Position numbers and translations under genes: made by a program
Shown: positions 1-9,082 of the stretch, in pieces
Numbering within the stretch: position 1 is the first letter of the stretch
Layout: every line of letters starts with the position of its first letter
Notes under the pieces: generated by a model
Databases searched by the model: none
What the model was told of the DNA's origin: nothing
What the model saw: the letters and a program-made list of their open reading frames with translations, nothing else
Origin: Gracilaria domingensis
Taxonomy: Eukaryota; Rhodophyta; Florideophyceae; Gracilariales; Gracilariaceae
Reading direction: 5' to 3'
Assembly: GCA_022539475.1 (NCBI GenBank)
Contig: VCMS01000518.1
Coordinates: 35,683 to 73,591 of the forward strand
Length of the DNA: 37,909 bases

Positions 1-180
1 GTACACGCCTTCACGGTGGTGTAGCAGTCCCAACGCTAACTGCGTGCCAGTAAGAAATCCCGACGCCAGTTGGTCGTGTTAAACCGCTTAGCCCAGGATG
101 GGAAGCCATCCGCGAGTGGATGGCCGAGACGGGATGCAATACCCTTGTTTGTAAGGAGTGAAGGAACACAAATCTGGTGG
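1..180 (-). CDS. Integrase N-terminal zinc-binding (HHCC) domain, partial
   Basis: The minus-strand translation shows a histidine-rich stretch ending in an ASHPG-like motif, followed about 30 residues later by DCYTTVKAC. In gypsy integrases the HHCC finger has this form (H...GHPG...YYWP...V..C..C). The integrase would splice viral-type cDNA into the genome after reverse transcription. Only the finger is inside the window; the catalytic DDE core would lie to the left. Several frames must be combined to read it, so residue spacing cannot be checked. Confidence 0.5.
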
Positions 181-439
181 GGCAGAACGAACCACTCTGA
201 CGAGGTAACCTTGTGTGTTGAACAACGGGGTAGTTAGCACCATCCCTAATTATATTGGGAGCGGTATCCCTCGTAACAGAACGGGTCAGATTGCCTGTTC
301 CTGCACCTACATCTATCTGGGGTAATTTGGGACATGCATATGTTAGCACCAAGCGATTCCAGGGTCTTCCTCCGTCATCGTACGAGCAAATCATACACGA
401 TGTCGTTCCGACCATTAAAGTACGAATGTCGTATCTTCT

Positions 440-1010
440 ACTCCTCCCTGCCATACACGAGGAAACAGGGTCATCTTATTCTCTCGTCCATCGGAGGGGT
501 AAAGCTTCCACCTTCAGTTCCTAGATCGTGAAAGAGCATATCCGCTTTGCGCAGTTAAACAACCCTTACTTTAATAGTGTGACCTCGTGTCACAACATGG
601 GGAGCATTCAATGCTCGGAAGGACTCGTGACTGCATAGTTCTACACAACAGAGTCGAGGGGTGAGTCCGTATTGACGGATAAAAGTCAAACCCAATAAGA
701 TATGGTGTCAGATCTGCAGCCATACCATGGAAGACACTTGACGTTCATCGATACCGAAGTAAATTGCCGACCATCTGTAGCTACTTCTGATGATAGTACG
801 AGAGACCAATAGCTTGGATTCGGATATCCCCTTCGGCGTGTAGTACTGAAAGAGAAGCGCGCTCCATTTTCTGGTAATCCTTCGAATCTCCGTATCTCCG
901 TTGTACGGCAACACGTTCTTTATGGTGAACAGCTAAACACGGGTGCCGTGGATAACAGCCCTCTTTTAAGGATTTGAAAGCACTCCACTGTGCGTGGTAA
1001 GTGGGTCCCA
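440..1010 (-). CDS. RNase H domain and connection of element 1 pol
   Basis: Minus-strand frames read FKSLKEG, then ALFQYYTPKG and an IGYWSRT-like stretch, matching the usual gypsy RNase H order (SLK.AL..PVL, DA...G..L.Q, IGYWSR, ...ECLAVVWA). The enzyme would remove the RNA strand during cDNA synthesis. The catalytic acidic residues cannot be assigned safely because the reading moves among all three frames. A linker to integrase probably fills about 180-440; nothing distinctive is seen there. Confidence 0.6.
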
Positions 1011-1049
1011 ATTTGGGCGTTGTCCTCTCTTCAGGGGTTCGTTTGAGCG

Positions 1050-2010
1050 TCCCGCGATCTTCGCGAAGCGAGAAATGAAACCGTCCTATAAAACGTGTTG
1101 CATAGCCCCCGAGAAGAGGAGCGTAGCGTTTTGTCTGTGTTAGTGGGGTGCTTCGCCTCTTTGAGGGACTTCAACGCAATCTAAGCATTCATCGATACAG
1201 TAAGATCTCGTTCCTGGACAGTAATGACATGCCGCACGATAATACTTATTCACTTGAGTCAAGTGAAAACTTCACACTTCCTCAATTTGAAGAGTAATTC
1301 AGCATCCCGCAAGGGGAGAATATTATCTCCCGAAAATGTTCGATTGGTGTATAGTTCTCCAAACTGTCTGGAAACACGATGATGTCATCGAGCGTATAAC
1401 CAAGCGATCTCGCCATTTTGAAGCGGCTAACAAATGTACAGAGCCCTGAACTAGTAGGCGGGTCGTTTCGTTAACCTCTTAAGCAACTAACCGAAGCGGC
1501 ATAAAGTCAAGCGGTATAGTCCTGAATGAAGGTACCGAGTTTGATCCACGGTCTTCCGGTCTAACTGGATACCGCTTGCCAGTAACCCCAGTCTTGCATC
1601 TGAGCCAGACACAGTAGCATGCCAAGCGAGTCCGATTATACTCGTCCATACGAGGTATGGGTATACAACGTCTTTTGACGGTGAATCGTTTCAAGCGACG
1701 AATAAGTCGATACAAAGCGCCAAAGGACCCATCGGGTTTCGAGCAGTACAACTGGAAGATGCCCACGGCGACTGAGACCGGTATCTATACGCCAGCGCGG
1801 AGCATTTTGTTGATTGAAAATCTTCCTCTTCCCGTGCTTTCGGGCCTGCGCTGTAAGGGTGCTGAGCAATCGGCTTGGTCCGCGCGCAGGAGTTCAATCC
1901 GGTGTCCGTAGTTGAACTCTCCGAGGGAACCATCCCCACATGGTGTAAACTCTCGCCAACAAAATACATGTTGCCGCCAACTTCTCACGGTGTGAAACCG
2001 GTACATGACC
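1050..2010 (-). CDS. Reverse transcriptase domain of element 1 pol
   Basis: Blocks appear in the correct order on the minus strand. Near 1790-2000 is the entry region (HRIEL, Y.AGPKARE, INKMLRAGV). PDGSFG and a CIDY-like block lie near 1700-1730, and FTVK...PIPRMDEY follows. A GYWQ-like block and RPEDR lie near 1550-1600. The catalytic LDDIIVF has its LDD codons at 1384-1392. A LFKLRKCEVFT thumb block and a SFLGLCN connection block lie near 1080-1300. These are the conserved blocks of gypsy reverse transcriptases. The active site carries one extra base (YTLDD instead of YLDD), which is best explained as a sequencing indel. Confidence 0.85.
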
Positions 2011-2050
2011 GAGATTCAATTCTTCTAACTCCTTGATAGGGTCAATCGTG

Positions 2051-3025
2051 TCATAACTCGTAGGACGGTCCTAGCTTCCGAGTCATTCGTGTGTTCAACC
2101 GTCTGGGACGGGTCCGACGCAGACGAGCGCGACGATTCCCCTCCCCCTCCTTAGGGTGAAGCACACCAGTGCGTTCTTCAGCAACCCGAGCATCTCGGCG
2201 GCAGTCACCTTTGTAGGGATAAGCGCCGTAGGGTGCGGTAAGACAGTACCAATTACTTGGTTCTTCACCAGATACTGGGGCTTCTTGCCAAAGTTGGCCA
2301 ACATAACCGAAAGGGGTGTTCGCTGTTGATTTGACAACTCCGTTCGCCAACGCGACCTGATACTTCTCGTATAACGAGTTCAATGGTTGAACAACCCGCA
2401 AACCACGCGGTGCGGCAGTAACATCAACCCAAACCTGGGATTCTGGCGGAATAGAAATTGCACGCGCTACGCGGAGCTTCGGCGACTCCTTCGGAGGTGA
2501 GGAATCCTGTAGAGGAGCGGGTAGTGGTACCAGCTTAGCTGACGCTCGGCGTAATGAGCGACGAACAATCGGTACAACCGAACCATCTTCCATTTCCACT
2601 TCACGCGCACGCGGTCGTATGGCTTCGACATATCTGTCGCAGAAGTCACACCCTAGAATGACAGGGGCAGCGAGCGTCTTGCAGACGATGAATTCTACCT
2701 GCTCGATGCAGTTACCAATCCTGACAATCAGTGAAACCATTCCAGCCGTTTGTAACGGGTTATTGTTAGCATCTGCCACGTCCATGACGGGTCCAGAGCG
2801 GATTCGACAACGGACTTCCGGCGGTAGTAACGACTCAACAATGAAGTTGGGGCCAGCACCTGTATCCAAGACAGAGAGATGACGCACCATATACTGGGTG
2901 GATAGGCCAAGGTCAGCAAATATCTTGTAGTTTCGCTTGGCCATCACCATGACTCGATCCGGGATCCGGTTGTTCCTGAACCGTATCCACGGGCGACGTA
3001 ACACACCGATGGTGGTAGAGTCCAC
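2051..3025 (-). CDS. Retropepsin-type aspartic protease and PR-RT linker of element 1
   Basis: This is an open frame of 324 codons. The catalytic triad reads LDTGAGPNF (D at residue 54, about position 2866) and the hydrophobic second motif reads VILGCDF at residues 122-128 (about 2660). Retropepsins work as homodimers with one DTG per subunit and cut the Gag-Pol precursor. After the protease comes a linker with VALANGVV and a KEGEG stretch at about 2140-2155, encoded by a purine-rich run also present in element 2. The last 30 or so codons are Arg-rich and probably shifted out of frame; the alternative frame at 2095-2337 (LANFGKKPQYLVKNQVIGTV) reads better and matches element 2. The ATG used is not a true start, since the protease is expected to be made from a longer precursor. 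Confidence 0.85.
   Translation of the reverse strand: MDSTTIGVLRRPWIRFRNNRIPDRVMVMAKRNYKIFADLGLSTQYMVRHLSVLDTGAGPNFIVESLLPPEVRCRIRSGPVMDVADANNNPLQTAGMVSLIVRIGNCIEQVEFIVCKTLAAPVILGCDFCDRYVEAIRPRAREVEMEDGSVVPIVRRSLRRASAKLVPLPAPLQDSSPPKESPKLRVARAISIPPESQVWVDVTAAPRGLRVVQPLNSLYEKYQVALANGVVKSTANTPFGYVGQLWQEAPVSGEEPSNWYCLTAPYGAYPYKGDCRRDARVAEERTGVLHPKEGEGNRRARLRRTRPRRLNTRMTRKLGPSYEL
2144..2154 (-). promoter_or_regulatory. Polypurine-tract-like motif inside pol of element 1
   Basis: The minus strand reads CTAAGGAGGGG here, extended by GAGGGG downstream. The same 11 bases occur at the same place in element 2 pol (15444-15454) and as the 3' polypurine tract next to element 2's LTR (8221-8231). It could act as a central primer for plus-strand cDNA synthesis. 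It also encodes KEGE in both elements, so protein constraint is an alternative explanation. Confidence 0.4.
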
Positions 3026-3135
3026 GTCTAAGACGGTCTGTTTCCTCGAAAGGATTTTGACCTGGGAGCGAGGCGGTGACGCCTCGGGCGCCGTAGACCT
3101 CGACTCGGGCGCCTCTCCATTGGAGACTCCCGTAC

Positions 3136-5206
3136 TCAGTTTAACTGAGTTCCATCCGTTCTAACGGGAACGGCGTCCTGTGCAGCAGGCATCTTCACAG
3201 ATTCCTGTGGAACAGCGACAGAACTACCCGCAACAGCGGTTGCCGCCACGGCTTGAGCCGGTGAAACATTGACCTGGGTCGAACCAGAGTGCAGTAACGC
3301 AGCCAATTCTGCAGCAGACACCCTACGGGGGTACTCAGCCTTCGCACGCAGATATGCGGTTACCGGCACTGACGCCTGTTCGGCGGGGTCAGCGCTTCAA
3401 AATTCGCCACAACCGTGGGCATTTCCCTCATCGAGAGGTTGCAGTTCGGAGCTGCATGCCGTGGTTGTAACACGTGAAACAGATCAGGGGTGGTCTTCCG
3501 GAACTCCGTGGGTCTTGGAACTTCACCGTTCGCGGGTCTACCCAACCAGGTCGCTGGTAACGACTCCCTGAATAGGGTACTTGAGGACCGCGAACGCGTG
3601 GACGGTCTGCGTAAAGCAGCGCATCTTCCGTCTTCGACGAGGCTTCTGAAGTAGAAGGCAACTCCGTAGTCGGAATAGAATCCAGGTCCACCTGTGCGAG
3701 ATGTAAGTTATCCACATCGTGGCCAGAAAAGTCCTGCGGTAGCAGTGAAGCGATGACGACCCTCCTTCGAGGTGCAACGCTTGGTTGAAACCCGGTATCC
3801 GGTGCGTGCGCGCAAGGCGTCTCCCTCCGCCTTCGCGTACTGCACTAACTCCAGATAGGTAGTCTTCTTCCGGTCTTCCGTCGCTGGGCAACCAGAGTCG
3901 AATAGCCGGATTCAATCCGTTGATAAACAGCGTACAGCGCTCGTTTGAGGAGTAAACATTGCCACAACGGTGGAATGCCTTATTCAGGCGTACCGAGTAC
4001 TCGGTTTCCGACTCCTTCGGGCGTTGTTTCGTCTCCCGCAACGCGGTGATTGCTTCCTCGATAGAGGTATTTGTCGCATACGAGCGCAACAAATACTGCA
4101 CTGCTTCGGGCCAGCAGGTGACCCCTCCTTCAGAGGCGCGAGATGAACCTCTTACAGAGTTATACTGATCTTCAGCGAGTCCACGTAGAAAATACGGTAA
4201 GGCAACATAAGCTTGCCCCTCACTCATGCCGAGGATGTCAGCTTCCGCTACAAAGCGTGAAAGAAAGTCAAGCACCAGAATGGGATCCTCCCCAGTGAAC
4301 AACTGGTTGCGAAAGGTTAAGGACATGCGTTTGATGCAGTCCTTCACCTTACCCGTGCCACGGGGCGTCCGGTTCAGACTTGAATCTTCCAAACGGTAAT
4401 ACCGGTAAGATAACAACCTTTTGAACAAGGGATTCGTCGGCTCCAGTTCCCTCAAACCTGAGTGCTTTCGCCCCCGTTTCCGGGACCAACAACACCATAG
4501 GTGGACGTAGAACTCCGCGAACGCGTAGAACGAGCGCGACGTTCACCGTCACTTGACGAGCTCGATGATAAGGAACCCGCCGAGCGGTTTGAAATACCAG
4601 AAGACTGTGACGAATCCGAGTCATACTCGTCGACATTCCTCTTCTTAGAGCGACTCTTCCCGGACTTCCGGTCACGTGTACCACGAGACACTCCCGCAGA
4701 GCGGCAGCAGGGCCGTCATCCTCACGGATGGTGGCCTCTAACGTCTCAAGACGGCCAAGATCCGAATGAACTTCGTGTTAACCTCCTCGGTGAAACCGGG
4801 ATATCCTTGAAGAACCTCCAAGAGGGCATTAACATCCTTCCGTAAAATACGTAGATCATCTGATACACCTCCGTTGAGGCTGCGTCAACCTTCAAACGAA
4901 GTGTGTCGACCTCGGAAACGAGTGCTTCATGAGAACTCCTCATGACAGCAGTCTGAGCCTCAAGCACACGAACTTGAGTCTCCAACTCGTTTACGAGCGC
5001 ATCCTTCGCCGCGACAGCGGGTATAAGACCCTCCAAAGGAGCAGATGAGGGCCCAGCCACTGGGGCGTCAGACGACTTGTCAGGCTGTTTCCGGTTTCCG
5101 GGTTTCCTTCCATCACCCTGTAGGGTTCAGGAACAGACCGCAGACGTGGGGGCAAGCCAGAGCCAACGGAGCGAGACTTCGTAGGGCTCGAGCGCTTGCC
5201 CGACGC
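3136..5206 (-). CDS. Gag structural polyprotein of element 1
   Basis: The likely start is the ATG at 5204-5206 (MASGKRSSPTKSRSVGSG). The protein then passes through a coiled-coil stretch (about 4860-5040, VNELETQVRVLEAQ and SEVDTLRLKV) and a Ser/Arg/Lys-rich linker (4452-4691, RKSGKSRSKKR and a run of serines). A Gag capsid-like domain follows at 3800-4330 (FTGEDPILVLDFLSRF, LPYFLRGLAEDQYNSVRG, ETEYSVRLNKAFHRCG, FINGLNP). A CCHC zinc knuckle CFTCYNHGHAAPNC (CX2CX4HX4C) lies at about 3430-3480, reconstructed across one frame change. The C-terminal part at 3136-3369 is Ala/Val-rich. Gag forms the particle and binds the RNA. At least four frame changes are needed; the pieces are collinear and non-repetitive, which favours sequencing indels. 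Confidence 0.8.
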
Positions 5207-5209
5207 CAT

Positions 5210-5629
5210 CGTCCACGACGAGATACAACCAGAAAACTGGGAACAGGAAAGCAAAACAACAAATTAACCTCGAATGAGTGTAGCGTCCTCACACGAGTGA
5301 CGATAACCGACAAATCGGACGAACCAACCGTACCAACGGGAACAGCCGTATACGGAATTAGGGCTGATTCGACCAGATTGCTGGGAACAGTAGACAACCC
5401 AAACGGGGTGACAACAACCGTACCGACGGGAATCACACACTACGGAAATAGGTAGTGCCACCGGTAGTAAACCGTGTCCAAACAACAACCCAAAATGAGG
5501 AAAGCAGTACCAACACGACGTCTGTCGGCAAAGCCTTCCAGTAGAAACTGTGTAGTGTATCTCCACGACCAGATACGAACCGGCAAACCGGAAATTGATC
5601 AGAAAACCAACTTGCTGGATCAACGCGAC
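5210..5629 (-). other. Leader (5' untranslated region) of element 1
   Basis: This stretch lies between the primer-binding site and the presumed gag ATG. It has no reading frame resembling a retroelement protein. It contains a pair of direct repeats listed separately. Packaging and dimerisation signals would be expected here, but none can be recognised by eye. Confidence 0.5.
5325..5452. repeat. Two direct repeats of about 38 bp, 90 bp apart, in the element 1 leader
   Basis: Positions 5325-5362 and 5415-5452 share the pattern CAACCGTACC.ACGGGAA followed by TACGGAA.TAGG. The two copies differ by substitutions, unlike the indel-type differences elsewhere, so they are likely real and old. Their role is unknown. 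Confidence 0.6.
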
Positions 5630-5630
5630 T

Positions 5631-5647
5631 TCTAAGTCGGGAGACCA
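5631..5647 (-). promoter_or_regulatory. Primer-binding site of element 1
   Basis: Read on the minus strand, the sequence TGGTCTCCCGACTTAGA begins two bases after the presumed LTR end. TGG is complementary to the CCA tail of a tRNA, as expected for a reverse-transcription primer. The corresponding tRNA 3' end would be TCTAAGTCGGGAGACCA. The same site, apart from indels, lies next to the right LTR of element 2. I cannot assign the tRNA from memory. Confidence 0.65.
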
Positions 5648-5649
5648 AT

Positions 5650-6245
5650 TGTTGTGCAAAACCCAGCGATGGGGAAAGACACGCAAAGGCGGTTCAGACC
5701 CTCTCTCAAGAGGCGAGCACAGCAGTAGAGCGCTCCCACAGGTACGACACGGCAATGCCGGGTGTAAGACCGGGGTCGACCCTTCCCAAGTAATGGAGGG
5801 AGCGAAGCGGCGAAGAAGAGCGTCCAGCGGTAGAGAACACACGACACAAGTCGGCAGTAGCGTCACGTGCGTAGCACGCGGTACCCACGAGTGTGGCGAT
5901 GACACGCGAGAGCGGTAATAGCCCACGCGAGTGTGTCGAGCCACGAACGGTATGCACCGGTACACCAAGTAGTGCTACCTGTATAACAGGGACAGAAATA
6001 AAGAAAACACACACAAAGTAAACACGCGAAAGCGGTAGTGGTGTTAATGATGCCGCGAGGCGGATGATGACCCTGCACAAGGTGCGACTCTCCGGGAGGA
6101 GGATATCGGTCACCAAGGGTGAAACATCAGAGCCGAACATCGGTTGGTTCGTTTACTTCCCGACAATGGGTGCAGCTCAACCTACTAAGTAGTGTAGAGT
6201 GCAACCCACTGTCAAGCGGTGTAGCGAAAATATCTAGAATAAACA
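5650..6245 (-). repeat. 5' LTR of element 1 (outer edge uncertain)
   Basis: The inner edge is set by the primer-binding site: on the minus strand the LTR would end ...CACAACA at 5650. No protein-like frame is convincing inside it. The outer edge cannot be fixed because the partner LTR is beyond the window; candidate CA ends on the plus strand fall at 6214 and 6245. It is not visibly similar to the LTR of element 2 apart from short GAAAACCC-like tracts. Confidence 0.5.
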
Positions 6246-7230
6246 TCTAAAATACCCCAACTAATGGGTGCAAACTTCCCACACGTGTGTGACCCACCGG
6301 CTAAGCCGTGCGCCTATAACACTAATTCTAATATTAAGTATACCCAAGAATGGGCTGATCTCACCAGTTACTCATACTGTGTGCCACCACCTCCCGGCAT
6401 CGCCGTGCATGTTATGAATCGCATCAGCGAAGGAGTCCCGCAATCGCGTTGCACTACAGTGAAGAAGCCAAGTTTCCCAGGTCGTCCGACGTGGGCCGGA
6501 CAAGGCCGAAGGAACGTACATGCAGTTATTCGCCAGTAAGCCTGGACACCGGGCGCCCCAGTCGTTGTCCCGCTAACCCGCTCGATGACACGAAGTGTCC
6601 GCCGTGTGGTCAAGTTGTCATTTCGGAGCTACTTGTTGTGGCCGAAACTAACAACCCGACAGAGTCGCTCTGGAACTTGGGGACCCGCCAAGTCGAGCTC
6701 TCGGCGGGAAGAACTGAAGGCTGAAGCAATATGAAACCGGCAGCGCTGCGCCGAACCATGTTGCTCTGGTTCAGGAAACAGCGGTAGGCTATATGTCGTC
6801 GCTGCCGCGACAGCAGGACATGCGGTTGGTAGCACTACCTAAACAGGCCGTCAGGGATGCTGACCCTCGCCGCCGTGATGGCGACATCGATGTCCCTTAC
6901 TGCGGAAGTCTCTCTCGCCCTCTCGCCCTCGCCGAACCCGCCGAAGAACGAAGAGCCCGCCCAGAGCAGACAGAGCCGAAAGCCGTAACGGCGACTATCC
7001 AGGGCGACCAGGCGTGGAAGTACAACCTCCTTGCCGCAGCTGGCGACAGCTCCTTGTGGCGCCCTAACCTTTGGACAACTCTCTCCGGTCGCGCGATCGC
7101 GACGGCACGGCAAGGGAACGCTGCTGAGGCCGTCTACTCGCCCGGTCTAGCCTTCCTGCGGTCATGCACTCGTCCACTCCAGCGGTCAGGGAACCTCCCC
7201 GTCCGGTTGACAGCGTCCTGTCCCCGTTTA
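6246..7230. other. GC-rich sequence between the two elements, unassigned
   Basis: Open frames exist on both strands but none reads as a known domain. By position it could hold the gag of a plus-strand element whose protease follows at 7240-7640. A Pro/Glu/Arg-rich plus-strand stretch near 6900-7000 would fit a Gag linker, but no zinc knuckle or capsid motif is seen, so this stays a guess. Confidence 0.3.
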
Positions 7231-7239
7231 AGCTTACGA

Positions 7240-7640
7240 ACGCAGACGAATGCGTTGTGCTGGATTCGCAGCAGTACCTAACATCACTGTCTACAAGGAT
7301 GCTGCTGACATGTTGACCTCTACGCCTCCGTCTCGACGAGCAGGAGCGCTCACCAGTCGCTGATCGGTAAGTTCGGCGACGGTTCGTTGCGTCCTGTGCA
7401 AGGATGTCCTCCCCCAGTCGCATTCGTCGAGAACGCACACCGGTGGACTTCCCTGTGGTGGGAGAAACACGCCGTTCGACGTACTAATCATAGGGTGCCC
7501 GACGTTGGAATCCCTTCGAGCTCGCCTCGATCTTGGGACGCCAACAGGACACATGACCGTGGTGAAGAGAGGTTGTGCTCGAGTTGTCTAACGACCACGA
7601 GAGTGGATGGTGCGCTCACCGACAGTGAGGAATTTCACGT
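7240..7640 (+). pseudogene. Retropepsin-like fragment on the plus strand (element 3)
   Basis: Combining plus-strand frames gives NADECVVLDS, then VPNITVYKDAADML, FGDGSLRPVQGC, FVENAH and finally TPFDVLIIGCPTLESLRA followed by LDLGTPTG. This order fits a gypsy protease: an aspartate followed by S/T-G, a flap, and a DVLIG.P.LE second motif. The catalytic glycine after DS is not seen in any single frame. It is read opposite to elements 1 and 2, so it belongs to a third, probably older element. The insertion of element 2 at 7671/7672 lies just downstream. An alternative is a cellular retropepsin-like gene. Confidence 0.45.
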
Positions 7641-7671
7641 CAGCCAGATTGACGGTCTGGGAAGAAGCGCT

Positions 7672-8216
7672 TGTACTATCAGTACGTATCGCGGAAGGAA
7701 AAACCCGAAGCCTGTCTTGAGGCTGGACGGTAGTTAGCTTGGCTCAGGAGCGACTGTAAATGAATCCGTACGGGGAGTAAGGAGGAAGCACCGGGCGGTC
7801 AGCGGGGAGAGTGGGCGGTTGGTATCACCAAGCACGTTCAGGAGCGTGCAAAGGGTACGAACGGCCTAATAAACCTTGTAGTACTTAGCTTAACGGCCTG
7901 TCGGTAGCGCTACTTGACGAGCAAGACGTACGGCAAAGGGTGCTTGGTGTTTACAACGTGAGGTCATGGCGAGGTTGGGTCTACCTAAATATCGGGTAAA
8001 CCCGCCTCTGTGCAGCCTCTAGGTAGCAACTTACAGTACTATATTACGCCTGTCACCGTCCGACCGGCACACGTGTCCTACGTACGTTTGGGACCGATAT
8101 CCGATGCGGGACAATCACGCGTACAACTATCCGCTCGGGCCAGCCCGACACGTACGACACGGCACTCCTCTCAATCCACTCCGTCCGTGCGGTCAGCCAG
8201 ATCGTGCTATACGACA
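7672..8216 (-). repeat. 3' LTR of element 2 (left copy)
   Basis: This 545 bp copy aligns over its full length with 18672-19240. Shared blocks include CGGTAGCGCTACTTGACGAG (one base longer in the right copy), CTACCTAAATATCGGGTAAA and CAGTACTATATTACGCCTGT. Differences are mainly single-base insertions or deletions. The minus-strand TAATATAG near 8035-8045 is a possible TATA box. Confidence 0.92.
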
Positions 8217-8220
8217 GATT

Positions 8221-8231
8221 CCCCTCCTTAG
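8221..8231 (-). promoter_or_regulatory. 3' polypurine tract of element 2
   Basis: The minus strand reads CTAAGGAGGGG, then AATC, then the LTR start TGTCG. A purine run directly upstream of the 3' LTR is the standard primer for plus-strand DNA synthesis. This fixes the direction of element 2 independently of its proteins. Confidence 0.75.
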
Positions 8232-9040
8232 ATTGCACTCCGTCCTCGGAGTGCAGCCCAGTGCTGCGCCCAAGTCCGTTCGGCTGAGAAGAAGCCACCG
8301 ATCGTTTCTTTCACAGAAAGTGCCCGCCACGGGCGGGGCGAAGCCATGTGAGAATTACACGCGTGGCGTGGGGGAGCGGCGGAGCTAGTAGAACTGAAAC
8401 AGACCGCTGGCGACAAGGGCGCTATGGGTGGCGCGTGGCCCGTGTCCGTTCATGGAACCGCCAATGCGGCGACCGAGAGAAAAGCTCGCGTGAAGGCGGC
8501 TGCGCCCGACTATGAGGACACCGACCACCATGGTGGTAGGTACGCGGTCAGAACTGACACTTCCGCGTCCAATTCGCGAAGCGACGGAAGCGCCCGATGG
8601 TGTGCAACCGAGCGATCACGGGGCGCACGAATCCTCCTCCTTCGCACGCTACGGCGCGTTCGCGGCCGGTGAGACGCGCTCATGTCCGTTTCGGGTCGGT
8701 ACCGTGTGGTACGCGCGGTGCGCGCGCCGCGGCGGACACTGTCCCGCCTTGCGACCTTCCGACGATAGTGGCGACGACAGCGAAGGCCGATAGCGAGGTT
8801 GTGCGCGTACTGGCTATGCGACTGCGCTCGCGGCGCGGCGACTACCACGTCGGATGCGTTCCGAGCGGGAATGGGCTTTAGCCGTCACGGAAAGGGCGGA
8901 TGTACAGTGATCATGCCCGCTCGGAAATAAATTGAGGTGTATGAGGCCTCAAAGTGTACGTATCGGTACGAGCGATATCGCTTTTCGCGAGGTCCCGAAC
9001 GCCGTCCGTCTTAGCCCGTGCATCTCCGTGTCGTACCTTG
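8232..9040. other. GC-rich spacer upstream of the antisense frame
   Basis: Several short plus- and minus-strand frames overlap here and none reads like a known protein. It lies between the polypurine tract and the TATA-like box of the antisense frame. It could hold the promoter region of that gene. Confidence 0.35.
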
Positions 9041-9044
9041 CGGC

Positions 9045-9050
9045 TATAAG
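9045..9050 (+). promoter_or_regulatory. TATA-like box before the antisense frame
   Basis: TATAAG stands within CGGCTATAAGAGCTCC, 33 bases before the ATG at 9083. The position would give a very short leader. A single TATA-like hexamer is weak evidence on its own; its location in GC-rich sequence just before the longest plus-strand frame makes it worth noting. Confidence 0.35.
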
Positions 9051-9082
9051 AGCTCCCTTCCACCCGTCATCCGTTGCCCCCG

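Larger units (their letters stand above)
1..6245 (-). mobile_element. Ty3/gypsy LTR retrotransposon, element 1 (truncated by window start)
   Basis: This is a gypsy-type element read from high to low coordinates. The order seen is 5' LTR, primer-binding site, leader, gag with CCHC knuckle, DTGA protease, reverse transcriptase with LDD, RNase H and the start of an integrase zinc-binding domain. The order PR-RT-RH-IN is the established Ty3/gypsy order and excludes copia. The 3' part (integrase core, 3' LTR) lies outside the window. The high-coordinate edge is uncertain because no second LTR is available for comparison; 6245 is only a place where a TG...CA end could fall. Frames change every few hundred bases, probably from single-base indels. 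Confidence 0.85.

Noticed and set aside
5264..5968. Minus-strand frame of 234 codons
   Set aside because: It spans the leader, primer-binding site and LTR of element 1, which are non-coding by position, and the translation resembles nothing.
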